The notes below the pieces were generated by a model. The model was not told the DNA's origin. It saw only the letters and a program-made list of their open reading frames with translations, and searched no databases. Position numbers and translations under genes: made by a program. A stretch of DNA of 64,000 bases from Acetobacter farinalis (GTDB taxonomy: Bacteria; Pseudomonadota; Alphaproteobacteria; Acetobacterales; Acetobacteraceae): NCBI RefSeq assembly GCF_026240015.1, contig NZ_JAPIUX010000001.1, forward strand, positions 372,001 through 436,000, read 5' to 3'. Positions 26,315 to 35,680 of the stretch are shown in pieces (the first letter of the stretch is position 1; every line of letters starts with the position of its first letter).

Positions 26315-28672
26315 TCAGAATTCCGCCGAGAGGGTGAAATGGTAGACACGCGGCAGGCCGGCATACAGGCTTGAGGCCGCGCCGGATGTGCCGCTTGGCG
26401 CGCCGGTATAGACCGAGGCCCAGTACCGCGCATTCGTGGCGTTACTCACGCCAAAGCGCACCACCCAGGAAAGCTTTGCGGCGCGAAACGTGTTACGCAC
26501 CCCCAGATCCAGCGTGGTGTAGGCTCCCGTGTGCAGCGTGTTGGTGACATTGGCGGCCCGGTTGCCCATGTAGTGCACGTTGGCATTCACGGCCCAGCCG
26601 GAGGCAAAGGCGCCAAGGGCGGCGGGCAGGCGATAGTCCAGCAGCAGATTGGCCTGAAGCGGGGCCGCTCCCACAATTTCCTTCTTGTTGAGGGCGGGGG
26701 AGGCCGCGCCCACCAGCTCCGCATCCAGCCATGTCATCCCGGCAAGAACAGACAGGTTGGGCAGTACCTCTCCGGAAATCTGGGCTTCCACACCATAGTT
26801 ACGCTGCGTGCCGCCATACTGGTACGTCTGGCAGTTGCTCAGGGCGGCGCATCCGGCATTGGGGTTGGGTGCGGCGACATACAGGGCGTAGGGGGAGGTC
26901 ATGCGGAAGCCCGCTACGTTGAGCTGCATGGCCTGGTAACGCAGTTTGTAGCCCACCTCATATTCTTCGGAATGCGCGGCGGGGAGGGCGATGTTGGTAT
27001 TCGTATAGCTCCTGCTGTTGGGCGTGACAGGCCCTGCGGCAACGGTGCGCCCATAGGTGAAATAGAAGGTCTGGTTATCAGTCGGCTGGTAGAGGATGCT
27101 GGTGGTCGGGCTGAAGGCGGCGGAGGTCTGGAAGGTGTCTCTCAGGGCGCTGCTTGCGTTCAGAGCACCCTTCTGGTGGATCCAGCCCCAGGATAATGTG
27201 CCCATGATCGACCAGTGCCGGTTCAGCCGCAGGGTATCCCCCACAATGAAGGACTGGCTCATGATGCTGCTGGATTTGTAGCGCCCGTGATAATAGGGCT
27301 GTGTGCCGCCGGAGGGCGTTGGGCCATCAAGGTTATGAATGCCCAGATTTTGCGTAGGGGTTGAAGCGCCCATGGGGTTGTAGTTTCCCATCATGTAGCC
27401 ATTGGTGCCGATCACCAGATCATGCCGGATGGGCCCGGTGTAAACCCGCCCGTTGATGTAGGCCATGGTGCTGCCCACGCGGAAATCGTTCGCGGTGGTG
27501 GTGGCTGTGGCGGTAGAACTGAACCAGCCAGAACTGCCGCGCCGTCCGGAGCAGGTTTTGCCGCCGTCACACAGCGTATCGGCCACGCCGAAGGACTGCC
27601 GCGCCGCATCCTGATACAACCCGCCCAGTGTCAGGCTCCAGTCCGGGTTGAACTGGTGTTTGATCTTGCCGAGGAATGTATTGGTTTCCATGTGGTAGCC
27701 GCTCCATTCGGGGGCCAGACGCTTGCTCAGGTCCGGTGCCTCGGGGAGTGCGCTGCCGCCAACGCCGGTTGCCAGAATGCCAAAGGCGGGGGCACCGCCG
27801 CGCTGGTCATAGGTGTAATGGCTGGCGTCAATTTCAATCACCGTCCTGTCATCCAGATGAAAATCGAAATCCCCGCTGACCATGTCACGGCGGACGGAAC
27901 TGCCCTGCGTATAGGCCGTGCCATCCGCATGCAGCATGTTCAGGCGGTAGCCAAACCAGCCGTTCCGGCCCAGACGCCCGGAAATATCCCCGTTGATCGT
28001 TGGGGTGCCGATGGAGTCCACCCCCACGGAAAGCCGCTCGGTCCGGCGGTTTGTCGGGCGCTTGAGGGTGTATTCAAACACCCCCGCCGGGTTTTCCGGC
28101 CCGTATAGCGCCCCGGCCAGACCGTTGAGCACCTGAAGATTGTCCACCCATTCGGCAGGGTACGGGGTGGTGGAAACCACGTTCAGCCCATCAAGGCGGG
28201 AGTTGGCCACCACATCGGCTTCAAAGCCGCGGGACTGCGGGCGGGATGTATTGGGGTCTCCACGCACTTCCAACTGCACGGAGGGCAGATACTGCGCCAT
28301 GTCATTGAGATTGCGGAGCTGCTGATTGACCACAACATCATGCGGAACCCCCATGACGGAATATGGCGTATCAAGCGTATCCCGGTTTCCCAGCGGGCCG
28401 AGATAGATCACCTTGTTCATATATCTGGCTGCCGTGCCATCTGCGGCATGGTGGCCGAGCACAGTCACGGCCTCACCGTTCGAGCCGTCCAGAACGCCCG
28501 CAATGGGGCTTGAGGTGGCAGGGTGCTGTGGCGTTTTGGCTGGGGCTGTTTTGAGCGTGCCCTGTTTGGCAGGCGTGTCCTGCCGGACGGGTGCTGCGGC
28601 GAGGGCCGATGAGGCCAGAAGGATGGCAGAAAACGTTCCTGTGATGAAAAGACTATGAAAACGATCATGCAT
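26315..28672 (-). CDS. TonB-dependent siderophore receptor
   Basis: Outer-membrane gated channel, probably for ferric siderophores. 785 residues from ATG 28672, placed directly before a signal peptide (HDRFHSLFITGTFSAILLASSALAA). The open frame continues upstream to ATG 28750, but that would bury the signal. EAVTVLG near residue 68 looks like a TonB box. The plug domain is visible in RDTLDTPYSVMGVPHDVVVNQQLRNLNDMAQYLPSVQ, RPQSRGFEADVVANSRLDGL and LQVLNGLAGALYGPENPAGVFEYTLKRPT. The barrel follows and ends with the outer-membrane signature FTLSAEF. One disulfide pair is possible at DTLCDGGKTC. No siderophore biosynthesis or ABC uptake genes are adjacent. An AT-rich upstream region at 28750-28810 probably holds its promoter. 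Confidence 0.93.
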   Translation of the reverse strand: MHDRFHSLFITGTFSAILLASSALAAAPVRQDTPAKQGTLKTAPAKTPQHPATSSPIAGVLDGSNGEAVTVLGHHAADGTAARYMNKVIYLGPLGNRDTLDTPYSVMGVPHDVVVNQQLRNLNDMAQYLPSVQLEVRGDPNTSRPQSRGFEADVVANSRLDGLNVVSTTPYPAEWVDNLQVLNGLAGALYGPENPAGVFEYTLKRPTNRRTERLSVGVDSIGTPTINGDISGRLGRNGWFGYRLNMLHADGTAYTQGSSVRRDMVSGDFDFHLDDRTVIEIDASHYTYDQRGGAPAFGILATGVGGSALPEAPDLSKRLAPEWSGYHMETNTFLGKIKHQFNPDWSLTLGGLYQDAARQSFGVADTLCDGGKTCSGRRGSSGWFSSTATATTTANDFRVGSTMAYINGRVYTGPIRHDLVIGTNGYMMGNYNPMGASTPTQNLGIHNLDGPTPSGGTQPYYHGRYKSSSIMSQSFIVGDTLRLNRHWSIMGTLSWGWIHQKGALNASSALRDTFQTSAAFSPTTSILYQPTDNQTFYFTYGRTVAAGPVTPNSRSYTNTNIALPAAHSEEYEVGYKLRYQAMQLNVAGFRMTSPYALYVAAPNPNAGCAALSNCQTYQYGGTQRNYGVEAQISGEVLPNLSVLAGMTWLDAELVGAASPALNKKEIVGAAPLQANLLLDYRLPAALGAFASGWAVNANVHYMGNRAANVTNTLHTGAYTTLDLGVRNTFRAAKLSWVVRFGVSNATNARYWASVYTGAPSGTSGAASSLYAGLPRVYHFTLSAEF

Positions 28673-29180
28673 GGGTCTGGCAGTTCCGCGATGGCACAAA
28701 GGCAGCAATACGGTCTTTTGCCGTGCGCGTGTGAGGTTGTCCATATCCATCCGTATATAACGCTATATCTGAACGGATATAATAACTCTATGATGTTTGA
28801 AAACGACAAGTATGCGGAATTTCTCGAAACGTCGCGGATAACGTGGGTGTGCAGTTGAGAGTGGGGTCTGCACAGAAAGGTCAAAGGCGTGCGCCTGCAT
28901 CGGGCGTGGCGCGCCGCTCTCAGAGGGCATAACAGCAGGGCTGGGCGGCAGGAACTGCTCACAGGCAGGCAGGAGCGGCGCGTCCGACGCAGAAGGAGGG
29001 GAAGAGGAGCGGGGAGTCCGGCTCAACAGACCTTATGGCTGTGGGCCGCGCATGGGATGGCGGCGCATCCACAGGCCACTCCGCCAGAACATGTCCCGCA
29101 GGTGGTGTGGCCTGTCTATGCACACGGGCCGCGCCCGTATGTTCTCAGTGCAGCTGAAGCCTCGGGATTTCCCCGCAGGG
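28673..29180. other. 508-bp gap between the TonB receptor and rppH, no gene recognised
   Basis: The part next to the receptor (28740-28810) is AT-rich and probably its promoter, but I cannot place a clear -35/-10 pair or a Fur-like box. The rest is GC-rich with no ribosome binding site or convincing open frame. Small plus-strand frames there are arginine-rich and look like chance. I checked for RNase P, SRP, 6S and tmRNA signatures and saw none. Confidence 0.5.
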
Positions 29181-29699
29181 TCAGGCCGGTGTGGCGAGTG
29201 CGCCAAAATCCTGAACCAGCCGCTCATAGATCGGTTTTTTGAAACCGACATTCCCGAAGGGCAGGTCTGCCAGATTGATCCACTGGAAGGCATCAAATTC
29301 CGCAGGTGTATGGGCGTCCAGCCGGATATCAGCATCCGTGCCGTTAAACGCCAGCGCAAACCATTTCTGTGTCTGCCCACGGAAGCGCCCGCCCAGCGCC
29401 TTGCCGATCAGGTGCTCTGGCAGATCATAGGTAATCCAGTCCGGGTGTTCCTGCAGGAGGTGCAGCAGGCTGGCATCCAGCCCCAGTTCTTCCTGCACTT
29501 CACGAAACACGGCGGTTTTCGGGTCTTCTCCCTCATCAATGCCGCCCTGCGGGCATTGCCACACACCTTCTGAGAGCGGGCCGCCCGCGCCGGGCTGGTC
29601 CATGCGGCGGGCGATGAGAATACGCCCATCTTTCCGGAAGATCATGGCGGCAACGTTCGGACGGTAGGGGAGGGCTTCCGCCGCGTGGCTGGTGCTCAT
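29181..29699 (-). CDS. rppH: RNA pyrophosphohydrolase
   Basis: Nudix hydrolase that removes pyrophosphate from the 5' end of triphosphorylated transcripts and so starts mRNA decay. 172 residues. The Nudix box is complete: G52, E58, R66-E67, E70-E71 and G73 in GGIDEGEDPKTAVFREVQEELG. YRPNVAAMIFRKDGRILIARR at the start and the WQCPQGGIDEGE context are typical of RppH rather than other Nudix enzymes. The start overlaps the upstream deacetylase-like gene by ATGA, the usual alphaproteobacterial order. Confidence 0.94.
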   Translation of the reverse strand: MSTSHAAEALPYRPNVAAMIFRKDGRILIARRMDQPGAGGPLSEGVWQCPQGGIDEGEDPKTAVFREVQEELGLDASLLHLLQEHPDWITYDLPEHLIGKALGGRFRGQTQKWFALAFNGTDADIRLDAHTPAEFDAFQWINLADLPFGNVGFKKPIYERLVQDFGALATPA

Positions 29700-30877
29700 T
29701 GGGGGAGTCCGAAGGAGGAAGGCTGCTGGTTCTGCCGGCCCATGTCGGGACTGGTCACATGAACATGCATGGCACCGTTTGCCGCCGTTGGCTGGCTGGG
29801 GGTGGAGGCTCCCTGCGTGGGAGGTGCGGGCTGCTGGGGGGCAACCAGCATGCTGACAGGCACCAGCGTAATGCCCACGTCTTTCAGATGCGGAATCCAG
29901 GCCCGCAGGCAGGCCAGCGCCACGGGGCGGAGCGGCCCTATGATGCCAATGGCGCGCCCGTTTTTGCGGGCGGCCTGCTGAAGCTTGAGAAGCTGGATAT
30001 CAATCGTCACGATATCCGCATCGGTATTGATCGCGACATCCGCCGTGCCCACAGCGCCCGGACCATTGGAAGGGGTGCCGGGGGTGGCGTTCAGGTAGAA
30101 CAGGCCGCGCTGGTCCAGGGCGGAAAGAATGGGCGTGAAAGCGGGGGAATGCGGATAGTCCCCGCCATTCTGGCCGGAAAACGCATTGGTCACACCGGCA
30201 TAGCCTGCCAGATGAGAAAGCGCCCAGTTCAGATTATCACTGTTTTTCTGTGCGGAGAGGGAGGCCCCAAGCGCGTTCGGCCCTGCATCCCCGCTGGCGG
30301 CTTTCCCGCCCGTGGTGCTGCCCTGTATGGGCAGGGAAACCAGTGTTTCGTGCTTATGCGTTCTGGCCCGCTCCATCAGGCTTTCCGCATCGGATGCATA
30401 GGGAGAAACCGCGAGGGAAACCGGGCCGGGCAGGGAGTCGATGGCTTCATCACTCAGCGCGTCGGACTGGCCAACGCCATCAATCAGTAGGGCAACCTGC
30501 GCCATGCCTGCGGGCACGGGCACCACGGGGGCGGCATAAACCTGCCGGGCCATGCGGCCATGCAGGCCGCGTTTTGGCAGGGCAAAGCCGCCGGGGCCGG
30601 TTTCGCTTTCCAGCATATCCGGCTGCGGGACCGGAATATCCGTTTTGTTGGCAATGGCCGCGGCGGTTGCGGCATCGGACGCGCCGCCAACATCAATATC
30701 CTGCCCCACGACCGCCGAATGGGGCGGCCCCATGATCTGCAAAGTTATGGCGACAAGGCCCGCCAGAGCCGTGCAGCCCCCCCAGAAGCGGACAAAAGCC
30801 CGCCCGGATGCGGGCATCTGGTGCCAAAGAGAAGCCCCGGAGGGCAGTCCCGGCGCGCCGGGGGCAATGCTGGACAT
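29696..30877 (-). CDS. Divergent polysaccharide deacetylase (YibQ family)
   Basis: 393 residues. A membrane helix near residues 33-48 (GGCTALAGLVAITLQIMG) anchors the protein, followed by an alanine-rich linker. The family core begins at VALLIDGVGQSDALSDEAIDSLPGPVSLAVSPYA, continues with HETLVSLPIQGS and YAGVTNAFSGQNGG, and ends at GITLVPVSML. This is the divergent polysaccharide deacetylase family (DUF610), which is probably periplasmic and often sits next to the ctp peptidase and envC. The usual IDD of the first motif reads IDG here, so a classic metal-dependent deacetylase activity is doubtful. The C-terminal tail is Gln/Pro/Thr-rich. Confidence 0.87.
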   Translation of the reverse strand: MSSIAPGAPGLPSGASLWHQMPASGRAFVRFWGGCTALAGLVAITLQIMGPPHSAVVGQDIDVGGASDAATAAAIANKTDIPVPQPDMLESETGPGGFALPKRGLHGRMARQVYAAPVVPVPAGMAQVALLIDGVGQSDALSDEAIDSLPGPVSLAVSPYASDAESLMERARTHKHETLVSLPIQGSTTGGKAASGDAGPNALGASLSAQKNSDNLNWALSHLAGYAGVTNAFSGQNGGDYPHSPAFTPILSALDQRGLFYLNATPGTPSNGPGAVGTADVAINTDADIVTIDIQLLKLQQAARKNGRAIGIIGPLRPVALACLRAWIPHLKDVGITLVPVSMLVAPQQPAPPTQGASTPSQPTAANGAMHVHVTSPDMGRQNQQPSSFGLPQ

Positions 30878-30895
30878 GGCGAGGCTCCTGCCTGA

Positions 30896-32344
30896 TCAGT
30901 GGTGGGTGGGTTCGTCCTTGCCTGCGGCCGGTGGCTTGGCGGCGGGCAGGGCGGCGGACGGGTCTGGCGCGGGCAGGCCCGCCATGGAGCGGACAACTCT
31001 CAGGCCCTGCTGAAGCTGGAAGTCCGTTTTTGGCTTGGTGTAGTCAAACTCCGGCCAGTTGGCGGGCGGTTCGCCCGGAATGGTCTTGGCAATGGCGGGC
31101 AGGTCTGTCCGCTGCGGGGCCTTGGTCTGGTTGCCACCCTGATTTTTCAGAATGTGCTCAAGGTCGGCTTCACGCAGGCTGAAGCCGGGGTCTTCCCGCG
31201 TTTCCTTCACGGGGATATCGGGCGTGATGCCCAGCGCCTGAATGGAGCGGCCGGAGGGCGTGTAATAGCGGGCCGTGGTCAGGCGGATGGCACCGTTGCC
31301 CGGAATGGGCATGATGGACTGCACCGAACCCTTCCCGAAGGTGCGCGTGCCCAGCAGCACGGCGCGGTTATGGTCCTGCAGCGCCCCGGAAACAATTTCA
31401 GAGGCGGAGGCCGAACCACCGTTGATCAGCACGACAATGGGGAGGCCATCGGTAATATCGGTGCCGTGGGCATCCCAGCGCTGGCTGTCCTTGGGGTGGC
31501 GGGCACGGGTGGAGACAATCTCACCGGAGCGGATAAAGCTGGATGAGACATCAATGGCCTGATTGAGCAGGCCGCCGGGGTCATTCCGCAGGTCCAGCAC
31601 CAGCCCGGCCAGCTTGCCGCCTGCCTGCTGCTTGAGCTGGTTATAGGCCTTGAGCAGCCCTTTTTCCGTTTCCTCATTGAACTGGGCAATGCGGATATAG
31701 CCAATCCGGTCATACAGCGCGGATTTGATCACCTCGATATGGATGATCTCGCGCGTGAGCGTCAGGATAATCGGTTTTGGCGTTTTCTCACGCACCAGCG
31801 TGAGCGTGATCTTGGTGTTGGGCTTGCCGCGCATTTTCTTCACGGCTTCATCCAGCGGCGTGCCATCCACGGGGTGGCCATCCACCGCGATGATGTAATC
31901 ACCCGGCTTGATCCCGGCGCGGAAGCCCGGGGTGCCATCCACAGGGGAGACCACGCGGATGTGCCCGTCCTGTTGCTGCAATTCCAGACCAAGGCCGCCG
32001 AACTCGCCCTTCATCTGCACCATCATGTCCGCATACTGTTTTTCGGTCATGTAGGAGCTGTGCGGGTCCAGACCGGTCAGCATGCCGTTCAGGGCATTGG
32101 TGATCAGGTCTTTATCGGAAACCGGCTCAACATAATCAGCGCGCACGAGGTCCAGCACGGTGCCGAACAGGGTGAGCAGGCGATAGGTTTCGGCATGGTT
32201 GCTGGTGGGGGAGGCATCCGGAGCTGTTTCCGCCATGGCGGGGGAGGCGAGCATGCCTGCGCCAGGCAGCACTCCGGGGTGGGAGGCCATGGCAAGGCCT
32301 GCCAGGAAAGTGGCGCCAAGCATCAGACCTGTGCGGAACTTCAT
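30896..32344 (-). CDS. ctpA: C-terminal processing protease, S41 family
   Basis: Periplasmic serine protease that trims protein C-termini. 482 residues starting at ATG 32344 with a signal peptide (hydrophobic to about residue 38, ending PAMAE). The PDZ domain is at about residues 112-190 (FGGLGLELQQQDGHIRVVSPVDGTPGFRAGIKPGDYIIAVDG). The catalytic Ser-Lys pair is S313 in GGSASASEI and K338 in RTFGKGSVQS, 25 residues apart as in other CtpA enzymes. The C-terminus is extended and Pro/Ala-rich. It follows envC in the order seen across alphaproteobacteria, with a 171-bp gap that may hold its own promoter. Confidence 0.94.
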   Translation of the reverse strand: MKFRTGLMLGATFLAGLAMASHPGVLPGAGMLASPAMAETAPDASPTSNHAETYRLLTLFGTVLDLVRADYVEPVSDKDLITNALNGMLTGLDPHSSYMTEKQYADMMVQMKGEFGGLGLELQQQDGHIRVVSPVDGTPGFRAGIKPGDYIIAVDGHPVDGTPLDEAVKKMRGKPNTKITLTLVREKTPKPIILTLTREIIHIEVIKSALYDRIGYIRIAQFNEETEKGLLKAYNQLKQQAGGKLAGLVLDLRNDPGGLLNQAIDVSSSFIRSGEIVSTRARHPKDSQRWDAHGTDITDGLPIVVLINGGSASASEIVSGALQDHNRAVLLGTRTFGKGSVQSIMPIPGNGAIRLTTARYYTPSGRSIQALGITPDIPVKETREDPGFSLREADLEHILKNQGGNQTKAPQRTDLPAIAKTIPGEPPANWPEFDYTKPKTDFQLQQGLRVVRSMAGLPAPDPSAALPAAKPPAAGKDEPTHH

Positions 32345-32515
32345 GCGATCTCGTCTCCTGTCGCCGGGTAAGGCCCCGTGCGGGCGTGTCCTGTCGAATG
32401 GTGCAGCGTACGTCCAAACCCGGTCTTGTAAAGGGAAGATCGGCTTCTGTCCGTCATGCGGAAAAAGGAGAGTAGCCGCTTCCGCCGGACAGGAAAACTG
32501 TCTCTTGACGTTTCC

Positions 32516-34051
32516 TTACAGGAAAGGTGCCGGGTTGACCGCTTTCTGCCCGTGCCGCAGCTGAATGAACAGGGTGCCGGAACTGGCGGAAGAGGTCATA
32601 TGCCCCACAGGCGCACCTTTGGACACACCTTGCCCCGTTGCCACATCCAGCGCTGAAAACCCTGCCATGATAAAGCGGTAATGCTGCCCGCAGTTGAGAA
32701 TGACCATCTGCCCGTAGGTGCGGAACGGACCTGCAAAATCAACGTGGCCCGCACACGGGGTGCGCACGCTGGCACCCGGCGGGGTGCGGTAGGTCAGGCC
32801 CGTGGCGGGTCCAGATTCGGTGGCACTCCCCCATCCGCTGACAAGCGTGCCCGCCACGGGGCGCGTGCCACCGCCCGGTGGCGGGTGGTCTGACAGGCCG
32901 GGACCGGCGGCGGAGGCCATGGCCGCCATCTTGCGCCGGGCAGCATCAGCCCGTTCCTGCGCGCGGCGTCTGGCTTCTTCATCCCGCGCGGCCTGATGGG
33001 CTTTTTCGGCGGCGGCAATTTCTTTTTGCAGGGCGGCTTCCGCCCCGGCCTGCAGGGCATCCAGCCGGGAGACGGCATCCTGAAGGCTGGAGGCCCGTTT
33101 GGTGGCATTTTCAAGCTGCCGTGCGGCAGCCCGGGCGGCGGCATTGGCCTGCACCTGCGCGGTGCGGGCTTTCAGCGCCTGCTGCCGAACCTGATCCCGC
33201 TGGTGGCTCTGTGTTTCTTCAAGCTGGCCGAGTTTGGCGAGTTTGGCGGTTAGCTCCGCATCCAGTGCGGTCAGCTTTTCCTGCCGGTCCCGCATATCCT
33301 CCGCCTGATGTTCCACACTGCGGGAGAGCCCGCGCAGAACCAGAAAACCGGTCACGGCTTCTCCCTGCGGCACGGGGGCGGCCAGCAGCGTATCGGACGG
33401 ATACAGCGAAAGGCGTTCGGCCAGCGGCAGGATGGGGGCCAGAGCTTTGGCATCCTCCCTCAGGGCGGCCTGCAGGCTGGCCTGCTCCTTGCGGAGGTCC
33501 GCAATGCGGGAATCGAGGTCTGAAACCTGCTGTTCCGTTGTCTGGAGCTGGGCTGTGGCCGAAACTGTGGCGGCGGAAAGCGCGGACGCCTTGGCCGCGC
33601 TCTGGACGGCAATGGCCTGAGCAGCCTCGTTTTTAGCGCGGGAGGCGGTTACGGCGGCGGCCTGCGCGGCTTTTTGCCGGTCCATGGCCGCCCGCTGGGC
33701 CTGTGTGGCGGCGAGAGCCGCCTGCGCCTGCCTGACGGAGCGTTCAGCCTCCGCCTCAGCCTGCGTGGTGGAGGTCCGGGTGCCGGAACTGGAGCTCCTG
33801 TGTGCGCCTGTCGCGTGGCCCGAGGACCGGTGCGCGCCACTTTTTGGAGCGCTGTGGTGGCTGTGGCCCGTGCTTTTGCGGTTTGAGGCTGCCTGAGCCT
33901 GTGGCGCACAGGCCAGTGCGGCCAGTATTCCGGCTGCGAGCAGCCGGACGGGAAATACCCCGTGAGGGGATGCCTCACAGCTTCGCTCTCTCCACCCGGG
34001 TGTGGCGGGCAGAGAAAAAGGAAGCCGGGCAGGACGCAAGGCGAAGGGCAT
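32516..34051 (-). CDS. envC: EnvC-like murein hydrolase activator
   Basis: Periplasmic coiled-coil protein with a C-terminal LytM-like (M23) domain that activates amidases at the division septum. 511 residues. A secretion signal starts around residue 36 (RLLAAGILAALACAPQAQA) after a long N-terminal stretch; the ATG at 34051 immediately follows the gpmI stop. Residues 95-390 are Ala/Gln/Glu/Arg-rich coiled coil. In the LytM domain the usual zinc ligands are absent: LTYRTPPGASV replaces the HxxxD region and TLFIQLRHG replaces the HxH region. This is expected for a non-catalytic EnvC activator. A C-terminal VNP motif is retained. Confidence 0.88.
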   Translation of the reverse strand: MPFALRPARLPFSLPATPGWRERSCEASPHGVFPVRLLAAGILAALACAPQAQAASNRKSTGHSHHSAPKSGAHRSSGHATGAHRSSSSGTRTSTTQAEAEAERSVRQAQAALAATQAQRAAMDRQKAAQAAAVTASRAKNEAAQAIAVQSAAKASALSAATVSATAQLQTTEQQVSDLDSRIADLRKEQASLQAALREDAKALAPILPLAERLSLYPSDTLLAAPVPQGEAVTGFLVLRGLSRSVEHQAEDMRDRQEKLTALDAELTAKLAKLGQLEETQSHQRDQVRQQALKARTAQVQANAAARAAARQLENATKRASSLQDAVSRLDALQAGAEAALQKEIAAAEKAHQAARDEEARRRAQERADAARRKMAAMASAAGPGLSDHPPPGGGTRPVAGTLVSGWGSATESGPATGLTYRTPPGASVRTPCAGHVDFAGPFRTYGQMVILNCGQHYRFIMAGFSALDVATGQGVSKGAPVGHMTSSASSGTLFIQLRHGQKAVNPAPFL

Positions 34052-35590
34052 TCAGTCCGTTAGCAGGGAAGTTCCGGTCATGTCATCAGGTTTGGGTAAA
34101 CCCATCATATCCAGCAGCGTGGGAGCCAGATCAGCCAGACGTCCGTCTTTCAGCTTTTTGTTGCCCACACCAAAGGCGACCAGCGGCACCACGTTAACCG
34201 TATGCGCTGTGTGCGGGGCGCCTGTATCCGGGTCTTTCATGGTTTCACAGTTGCCGTGGTCCGCCGTGACCAGCAGGGAGCCGTTCTGCTTTTTCAGGGC
34301 ATCGACAATCCGGCCAGTGCCGGTATCCACGGTTTCAACCGCCTTGATGGCCGCCTGCAGAATGCCGGTGTGCCCCACCATGTCCGGATTGGCAAAGTTC
34401 AGGACAATGAGGTCATATTTCCCGCTTTCAATGGCGGCCACGGCTTTGTCCGTCAGTTCCGGCGCGGACATTTCAGGCTGAAGATCATAGGTGGCCACCT
34501 TGGGGGAGGGCACCATGATGCGGTCTTCCCCTTCAAACAGCTTTTCGCGGCCGCCATTGAGGAAGTAGGTGACGTGCGGATATTTTTCCGTCTCGGCCAT
34601 GCGGAGTTGCGTGCGGCCAGCGTGGGAGACAACCTCGCCCAGAATGTTGTGCAGCGTTTCGGGCGGAAACAGCACCGTCAGGCGTTCGGCCAGTGTGTCA
34701 CTGTAATGGGTCATGCCAAGAACGGTGGAAAACTGCACAACCTTGTGGCGGGCAAATCCGTCAAAGCCCGGCTCAAGCATGGCATCCAGAAGCTGGCGGA
34801 TGCGGTCTGCGCGGAAATTGAAGGAGAGCAGGCCATCGCCATCCTTCATGCCGGTATAGCCCTCCAGCACGGTGGGGACGATAAATTCGTCGGAAATATC
34901 GGCCTGATAGGCCTGTGTGATGACATCCTGCGCGGTTGCGGCTTTCGGTCCTTCCGCGCTGACCAGCGCGTTATAGGCTTTTTCCACCCGGTCCCAGCGT
35001 TTGTCGCGGTCCATGGCGTAATAGCGGCCGGACACGGTGCCCAGCTTTACGCTGGCGGGCAGGGCGGCGCACAGGGTGCCCAGAAAATCAGCGGCGGAAC
35101 GGGGCGGGGTGTCACGGCCATCGGTAAAGACATGGAACACCACAGGTACACCGGCATCCGCCACAATGTGGGCAAGCGCTGCGGCATGGTCCTGATGCGC
35201 ATGCACGCCACCGGGAGAGACAAGGCCCATCAGATGGCAGGTGCCACCGGTTTTCTTCAGCGTTTCGATAAAGCGGGTCATGGCGCTACTGCGGGCCACG
35301 CTGCCATCCCGAATGGCGTTGGTAATGCGTGGCAGTTCCTGCATGACCACGCGCCCGGCCCCGATGTTGAGATGGCCAACTTCGGAATTGCCCATCTGGC
35401 CGTCCGGCAGCCCCACATCCTCTCCGCTGGTGCGCAGAAAGCTGCGCGGGCCGTGGGCCCACAGCGCATCAAAAACCGGGGTGTTGGCCAGCCGTACAGC
35501 GTTGTCCGACGAGTCTTCCCGCCAGCCAAAGCCATCGAGAATAACCAGCATAACAGGGCGTTTTGTCTGAGACGGTGTGGAAGCGCTCAT
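34052..35590 (-). CDS. gpmI: 2,3-bisphosphoglycerate-independent phosphoglycerate mutase
   Basis: Interconverts 3- and 2-phosphoglycerate in glycolysis and gluconeogenesis using two manganese ions. 512 residues, normal length. The start MLVILDGFGWRE holds a metal aspartate. The catalytic serine is S69 in DGQMGNSEVGHLNIGAGR. GGVHAHQDHAAALA, HVFTDGRDTPPRSA and NFRADRIRQL are further iPGM signatures. The C-terminal metal site is seen in NFANPDMVGHTG and VTADHGNCE. The start lies next to an unusual leader with flanking inverted repeats and a candidate promoter. envC starts at the base after its stop. Confidence 0.97.
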   Translation of the reverse strand: MSASTPSQTKRPVMLVILDGFGWREDSSDNAVRLANTPVFDALWAHGPRSFLRTSGEDVGLPDGQMGNSEVGHLNIGAGRVVMQELPRITNAIRDGSVARSSAMTRFIETLKKTGGTCHLMGLVSPGGVHAHQDHAAALAHIVADAGVPVVFHVFTDGRDTPPRSAADFLGTLCAALPASVKLGTVSGRYYAMDRDKRWDRVEKAYNALVSAEGPKAATAQDVITQAYQADISDEFIVPTVLEGYTGMKDGDGLLSFNFRADRIRQLLDAMLEPGFDGFARHKVVQFSTVLGMTHYSDTLAERLTVLFPPETLHNILGEVVSHAGRTQLRMAETEKYPHVTYFLNGGREKLFEGEDRIMVPSPKVATYDLQPEMSAPELTDKAVAAIESGKYDLIVLNFANPDMVGHTGILQAAIKAVETVDTGTGRIVDALKKQNGSLLVTADHGNCETMKDPDTGAPHTAHTVNVVPLVAFGVGNKKLKDGRLADLAPTLLDMMGLPKPDDMTGTSLLTD

Positions 35591-35672
35591 GGAACCATGC
35601 CTTCTTGTTGTTTTAGGGCATGATTATGCCACCAATATCGCCCCATACAAAGGGGCGGGGCAGCATGGTTCC
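35591..35672 (-). repeat. Nested inverted repeats in the gpmI leader (possible three-way junction)
   Basis: Outer arms GGAACCATGC (35591-35600) and GCATGGTTCC (35663-35672) are perfect complements. Between them lie two hairpins: GGCAT/ATGCC (35617-35621, 35626-35630) and CGCCCC/GGGGCG (35639-35644, 35652-35657). On the gpmI strand one outer arm touches the start codon. Terminator-like U-runs are absent. Confidence 0.65.
35623..35650 (-). promoter_or_regulatory. Candidate gpmI promoter
   Basis: On the minus strand TTGTAT (35645-35650) and CATAAT (35623-35628) are 16 bases apart, a plausible sigma-70 pair. Transcription would begin about 25 bases before the gpmI start. It lies inside the nested inverted repeat. 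Confidence 0.5.
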
Positions 35673-35680
35673 AGTGTGCC

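Noticed and set aside
28673..29180. Known structured RNA (RNase P, SRP, 6S or tmRNA) in the gap before rppH
   Set aside because: None of the conserved core sequences could be found on either strand.
28889..29242. 117-residue plus-strand open frame before rppH
   Set aside because: It is Arg-rich, overlaps the 3' end of rppH on the other strand and has no ribosome binding site.
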